From assembly GCA_024760905.1 (NCBI GenBank), contig CM045737.1, positions 13,886,226 to 13,950,225 on the forward strand: 64,000 nucleotides of DNA, in the 5' to 3' direction. This document shows positions 61,650 through 64,000 of this stretch, in pieces (the first letter of the stretch is position 1; every line of letters starts with the position of its first letter). The position numbers and the translations under genes were made by a program. Origin of the DNA: Plotosus lineatus (Eukaryota; Chordata; Actinopteri; Siluriformes; Plotosidae). A model generated the notes under the pieces. That model searched no databases, was not told the DNA's origin, and saw nothing but the letters and a program-made list of their open reading frames with translations.

Positions 61650-62312
61650 ATCATTCATTTTCTGAACCCCTTAATCCTAATTAGGGTCACAGGGAGGCTG
61701 GCACCCAGCTCAGCCAGCTCTGAGCCAGGGCAGAATCCACTCTGAACAGCATACCAGGCCTTCACAGGACAGAATCACACTGACAGCTATGCAGCTATTT
61801 TTGACGAAAGTCAGCAATGGTTCTTTTACATCAACCTCTACAGGGCAGTGGTGGTCTAGTGGTATAGGGTGCTGGATCACTGATCCAAAGGCTGGGGGTT
61901 TGATTCCCACTCTCCACAAGGTTGTCACTGTCCTCCCCAGTGCAGCTAACTGGGTTATCAAAGGCCGGCCATGTCTCTCACTGTCTATGGCGTGAGGCAT
62001 GTAAAAGAACCATTGCTGACTTTCGTAAAGAGTAGCTGCAAAGCCGTCGGCGTATTTCCGCCCTGCGATGGCCTGGCGAGCTGTCCAGGGTGTACTCTGC
62101 CCTTGCCCGAAGTTGGCTGGGATGGGCACCAGCCTCCCTGCGACCCTAATTAGGATTAAGCGGTTACAGAAAATGAACTGATGAACATCAACCTCTCACC
62201 ATAGACAGTGAGAGACATGGCCGGCCTTTGATAACCCAGTTAGCTGCACTGGGGGGACAGCAGTGACATCCTGTTGAGAGTGGGATTTGGACCCCCAACC
62301 TTGGGATTTATG
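61650..62312 (-). mobile_element. SINE-1 split by a second SINE-1
   Basis: Minus-oriented copy in two parts, 61650-61827 and 62197-62312, interrupted by the + copy between the duplications. Confidence 0.85.
61840..62184 (+). mobile_element. SINE-1 nested in SINE-1
   Basis: A box tggtctagtggtataggg, intact body and tail, flanked by acatcaacctct at 61828-61839 and 62185-62196. Confidence 0.92.
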
Positions 62313-62852
62313 GCTTATTTTATCCATTCATGACTGTAAGTGGGTTTTTTAATCCATGTTTACATACAGTAGGTATTTTTTAAAGTAGAATAATTTGGTT
62401 CCTGCTTCATTAAAGTGAAAATCAAAAAATGACTTTCAAGCCCACTCTCAGTGGCAGTTGATCCCAATTACACACAGTGACAGTCTTGGAGTTCTGACGG
62501 TAAGGAAATAGCCTTCACAGAACATAGGCTACGGTGACGTGCATTGACAGCAATGCTGACTTATTCTTTATATGAAGGAGTACATAGAACAAATTATAGG
62601 TGTCCTAACTTACCTATGTTCACCCGATGCAGTTTTATAGCGACCTGTGTATGGTCTGAAAACCACATTGAAATCCTTTAGTGTGACTGTTTGCCTTCCT
62701 GTTTAATTTGCTCTGCAATTTTACAAACGCAGTCTACCCAGCTGGAGCTGATCTCCTTCTGATGGTATATTCTGACTCCTCTGTTCTGGATTCAATTATT
62801 CATTGATAATTGATCTCCTCGGTACTTTAGTTGGTGATGGATTTGCGTGTTG
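62313..62852. other. Intergenic, nothing recognised
   Basis: No feature. Confidence 0.5.
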
Positions 62853-63192
62853 GGTAGTGGTGGCCTGGCAGTAAGAGGTGCTGGATCACTGATCCTAAGG
62901 TTGAGGTTCAAGTCCCACTCTCCATGGGTTGTCATCGCCCACAGCCCAGCTAACTGGGTTATCAAAGGCCAGCCATGTCTGTCGCTGTCTATGGTGAGAG
63001 GTTCATGTAAAAGAACCTTTGCTGACTTTTGACAAGAGTAGCTGCATAGCCGTCAGCGTGTTTCCACCCTGCGATGGCCTGGTGAGCTGTCCAGGGTGTA
63101 CTCTGCCCTCGGCCAGAGTCAGCTGGGATGGGCGCCAGCCTCCCTGCAACCCCAATTAGTATGAAGTGGTTACAAAAAAAAGGAATGAATGA
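62853..63192 (+). mobile_element. SINE-1, full-length
   Basis: A box tggcctggcagtaagaggtg, B box ggttcaagtccc, body, tail, ATGA end. Confidence 0.88.
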
Positions 63193-63349
63193 ACAGATTT
63201 GTGTGGTAGAAACAATGGCTAAACTTGACATTAATACGAAGCATCAGCTTCACTTTCATGCAGTCTATAGTTCAGCATCTGTTGAGGGAACCAGTTTTGT
63301 GGTTTTGTGTACTGACATTTTCTGTAAGCCATCTATAAATTATACAAAC

Positions 63350-63600
63350 TGCTTATTCTTACTAAGGGTGTGTTGAAGATGGAGCCTATCTCAGCCAGCT
63401 CTGGACAAGGGAGGGGTCAACAGACATATACACTGAGGAACGATCAATAATATCCAATTAGTCCAATGTGCACGCCTTCGGACTGAGGGAGGAAACTAGA
63501 GTACCCAGAGGAAACCCACAAAAAATTAACACCTAGCCAAACCCCAGATTCAAAACCAGGACCTTCTTGCTATGAGGCGGACATGCTTACCATGACATTA
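63350..63600 (-). mobile_element. SINE-3, diverged
   Basis: Tail ggagcctatctcagccagc; head complement aggaccttcttgctatgagg. Confidence 0.72.
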
Positions 63601-64000
63601 ATTTATAATTCATTTGAGGGTACATTTTAAAATCCTTTAGTGATTATTACCAAATCACTGAGAAAGAGATCATGTTTACATTGCTGCTGAGCTGTGCACA
63701 TGCAAGTGACAAGTGATGGTATAATGAATGATTTATAAAACTGATATCAAACGTGAACATAATTGATGCTATCCTGCTATACTTGTGTATTCTTAAGCCG
63801 CATGCATTCAAAAATCAATTCAGAATCATTCGTTTCCCCAGTTGCCTGACATTTGTCTTGCATAAATCTGAAACACGATTGCGGGGACTGAGTATTGAGT
63901 TTAATGAAGCATTTGGAATCAGCATTTTCACCGCAGAACTCTCCTGTGTCTTGTTTGCCTCTAGTTGGCAGTTCCGCCCTTTGCCCTCATTATTGTCCAC
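63601..64000. other. Intergenic, nothing recognised
   Basis: No gene or repeat recognised up to the window edge. Confidence 0.5.

Overview
The window is vertebrate nuclear DNA, almost certainly from a ray-finned fish. The evidence is two spliced genes with GT-AG introns, several tRNA-headed SINE families with L2-like 3' tails, an RTE-type LINE, Tc1/mariner, Tigger/pogo and hAT remnants, and very long AC, AT, TTC and ACT microsatellites. No prokaryotic, plasmid or phage feature is present. The species cannot be named from the sequence.

Region 1 (1-15,000, + strand) is the 3' two thirds of a desmocollin gene, a desmosomal cadherin closest in my reading to DSC2. Nine exons join in frame to 583 residues plus stop. 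They run from the end of cadherin repeat 2 through repeats 3-5, the transmembrane helix and the cytoplasmic tail, ending in the desmocollin 'a'-type C-terminus. Signal peptide, propeptide and the first repeats lie upstream of base 1. The introns carry Tigger-like elements, MITEs, SINEs and a Tc1-like remnant.

Region 2 (21,800-23,950, - strand) is a two-exon gene for a secreted C1q-domain protein of 218 residues. It has a signal peptide, a C1QL-type cysteine motif, a short collagen stretch and a C1q head. It converges with the desmocollin gene, with about 7 kb of repeats between them.

Region 3 (24-64 kb) shows no host gene. It is built of nested transposons: a nearly intact RTE LINE (25,980-29,134) with a 21-base target-site duplication and one apparent frameshift; at least four 5'-truncated RTE copies with duplications; an internally deleted RTE copy; Tigger elements keeping only an N-terminal DNA-binding fragment; seven copies of a CAGGGATCCCTC-ended MITE; about 18 copies of one L2-tailed SINE and about 18 of another; a decayed second LINE family; and a possible retroviral leader.

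The two genes do not form a pathway: one is a cell-adhesion protein, the other a secreted trimer-forming ligand. I found no convincing new biological system. The most informative signals are the insertion histories, a C1q splice acceptor made of a GT microsatellite, and an inverted SINE pair inside a desmocollin intron.
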